DNA of 8,309 nt from an uncultured Rhodospirillaceae bacterium (lineage in GTDB: Bacteria; Pseudomonadota; Alphaproteobacteria; Thalassobaculales; Thalassobaculaceae), in contig CALAHL010000606.1 of NCBI GenBank assembly GCA_937891725.1, positions 1-8,309 on the forward strand. The letters run 5' to 3'. The translations under genes and the position numbers were made by a program. The notes below the pieces were generated by a model. That model was not told the DNA's origin. It did no database searches and was given only the letters and a program-made list of their open reading frames with translations. How positions within the stretch are numbered: position 1 is the stretch's first letter; the number at the start of each line of letters is the position of its first letter. This document shows, piece after piece, positions 6,810 to 8,309 of this stretch.

Positions 6810-8309
6810 TCAGAGTGCTTCCGCCTGCTCCCGCAGCACGAATTTCTGGATCTTGCCGGTCGAAGTCTTTGGCAGATCGCAGAACACCACCGTCTTCGGC
6901 GCCTTGAACCGGGCCATGTTCTCGCGACAGAAGGCGATCACCTCCTCCGCAGTCAACTCGGCTCCCGGTTTCGGTGTGACGAAGGCGCAAGGCGTCTCCC
7001 CCCACTTCTCGTCGGTCTTGGCGACGACCGCCGCTTCCATGATCTTGGGATGGCGGTAGAGGACGTCCTCGACCTCAAGCGAGGAGATGTTCTCACCGCC
7101 CGAGATGATGATGTCTTTTGAGCGGTCCTTCATCTCGGCATAACCATCCGGGTGCAGCACGGCCAGATCTCCCGACCGGAACCATCCCTGCCCCAACGCC
7201 TCTTCGGTCGCGGCCCGGTTCTTCAGATAGCCCTTCATCACCGTGTTTCCGCGCAGCCAGAGCTCGCCGATTGTCTGGCCGTCCTTCGGCACATCCTGGA
7301 GAGTATCGGGATCGACCACCCGCATACCTTCGAGCGTCGGATACCAGACACCCTGCCGCGCCATCCGGCGGGCCTTGGCCTCCAGGTCCAGATCATCCCA
7401 TTCCGGTGGCCAGGCGCAAATCGTCGAAGGTCCGTAGGTCTCGGTCAGTCCGTACAGATGGACAACCGAGAACCCCATTTGCTCCATCCCCGAGATGGTC
7501 GAGCTTTGCGGTGCCGCTCCTCCCGTCGCGATCCAGACCTGATGGGTGAACGCGGTCTTTGTCTCCTCCGGCGCGTGGATCAGCATGGTCAGCACGATCG
7601 GCGCGCCACACATATGGGTGACCTTATGGATCGCAATCAGCTTGAAAATCAGCGTCGGATCAACCTTGCGCAGACAGACATGGGTCCCGCAGACCGCCGT
7701 CACCCCCCAGGTATAGGTCCAGCCGTTGCAGTGGAACATCGGCAACGTCCAGAGATACCGGGTCTCCCGATCCAGCTGGAACGCGATCGCGTTACCCATG
7801 GCGTTCATGTAGGCGCCGCGATGATGGAACACCACGCCCTTTGGATTTCCGGTGGTGCCGCTGGTGTAGTTCAGCGCCAGGGCCTGCCATTCGTCGGCGG
7901 GCCAGGCCCAATCATAGTCCGGATCTCCGGTCGCCAGCAGATCCTCGTACTCCATCTCGCCCAGGGCCTTGCCCCCCTCGGCCAAGGCGTCGTCAATCCA
8001 GATCACCGGCGGCTTGCGCTCCGACAGGCTGACGGCCTCCTCGACCACCGGCGCCAACTCTTTATCAACCAGGACCAGCTTGCTCTCACCGTGATCCAGA
8101 ATGAAGGCGATCGCCGACGCATCCAGCCGTGTGTTCAGTGCGTTCAGCACGCATCCGGCCATCGGTACGCCGTAATGCGCCTCCAGCATACCCGGCGTAT
8201 TCGGCGCCATGATCGAGACCGTGTCGCCGAGCCCGAGGCCACGCGCAGCCAGAGCAGACGCGAGTTGTCGTGTCCTGCGGTACATGTCGCCGTAGGTCCT
8301 CCGAAGGTC
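6810..8309 (-). CDS. AMP-forming acyl-CoA synthetase (N-terminus beyond window)
   Basis: This enzyme activates a carboxylic acid to its CoA thioester through an acyl-adenylate, in the cytoplasm or at the inner membrane face. The 499 visible residues cover nearly the whole ANL-superfamily fold. The frame is open to the window edge and reads LRRTYGDMYRRTRQLASAL, a typical internal N-terminal segment, so the ATG at 8285 is unlikely to be the real start; perhaps 40-50 residues are missing. Visible motifs, numbered from the edge: ATP-binding loop YTSGTTGNPKG (148-158), LPMFHCNGWTYTWG (189-202), YGLTETYGPST (286-296), GWFRSGDL with ribose-binding D381, KDRSKDIIISGGENISS (394-410) at the hinge, and TSTGKIQK with catalytic K486. 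The segment CAWPPEWDDLDLEAKARRMARQ and the PMAGCVLNALNTRLDA stretch are typical of the medium/long-chain acyl-activating group related to plant AAE enzymes. The exact acid substrate is unknown; fatty acids are the default expectation. It converges with the channel gene, with no room for a dedicated terminator between them. Confidence 0.92.
   Translation of the reverse strand, partial: DLRRTYGDMYRRTRQLASALAARGLGLGDTVSIMAPNTPGMLEAHYGVPMAGCVLNALNTRLDASAIAFILDHGESKLVLVDKELAPVVEEAVSLSERKPPVIWIDDALAEGGKALGEMEYEDLLATGDPDYDWAWPADEWQALALNYTSGTTGNPKGVVFHHRGAYMNAMGNAIAFQLDRETRYLWTLPMFHCNGWTYTWGVTAVCGTHVCLRKVDPTLIFKLIAIHKVTHMCGAPIVLTMLIHAPEETKTAFTHQVWIATGGAAPQSSTISGMEQMGFSVVHLYGLTETYGPSTICAWPPEWDDLDLEAKARRMARQGVWYPTLEGMRVVDPDTLQDVPKDGQTIGELWLRGNTVMKGYLKNRAATEEALGQGWFRSGDLAVLHPDGYAEMKDRSKDIIISGGENISSLEVEDVLYRHPKIMEAAVVAKTDEKWGETPCAFVTPKPGAELTAEEVIAFCRENMARFKAPKTVVFCDLPKTSTGKIQKFVLREQAEAL

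Overview
The window reads as a high-GC Alphaproteobacterium, most likely a Rhodospirillales-like or marine relative. That placement is an inference from base composition, codon use and the style of the proteins; there is no rRNA or other taxonomic marker here. Six protein genes fill almost all of the sequence. I see no tRNA, rRNA, CRISPR array, insertion sequence or prophage block.

Layout: (1) 1-114, minus strand: the first 38 codons of prfC (peptide chain release factor 3), cut by the window edge. (2) 115-298: a divergent intergenic region with a weak plus-strand promoter candidate and a 20-codon open frame that overlaps the start of the next gene by ATGA. (3) 299-2113, plus strand: a membrane-bound class III adenylate cyclase with a Cache-type extracytoplasmic sensor and a HAMP linker. 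(4) 2143-2865, minus strand: a stand-alone glycine-rich protein resembling the glycine-rich domain of phage tail tips and adhesins, with its own ribosome binding site and a good sigma70-like promoter in an AT-rich island. (5) 2977-4053, minus strand: a Gfo/Idh/MocA-family NAD(P)-dependent oxidoreductase. (6) 4134-6803, plus strand, divergent from it: a large MscS-superfamily mechanosensitive channel with a signal peptide and a periplasmic coiled-coil region. (7) 6810-8309, minus strand, convergent with the channel: an acyl-CoA synthetase lacking only its N-terminus, which lies beyond the window.

The genes do not form one pathway. Orientation alternates (divergent, convergent, divergent, convergent), so most are probably separate transcription units. 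Two are environment-sensing or stress proteins (the cyclase and the osmotic channel); the others are core translation and general metabolism. The accessory-looking element is the glycine-rich gene with its AT-rich promoter. I found no strong evidence of a new multi-gene system. The items most worth a second look are the lone phage-adhesin-like glycine-rich gene, the possible coupled leader ORF before the cyclase, and the dyad between the oxidoreductase and the channel.
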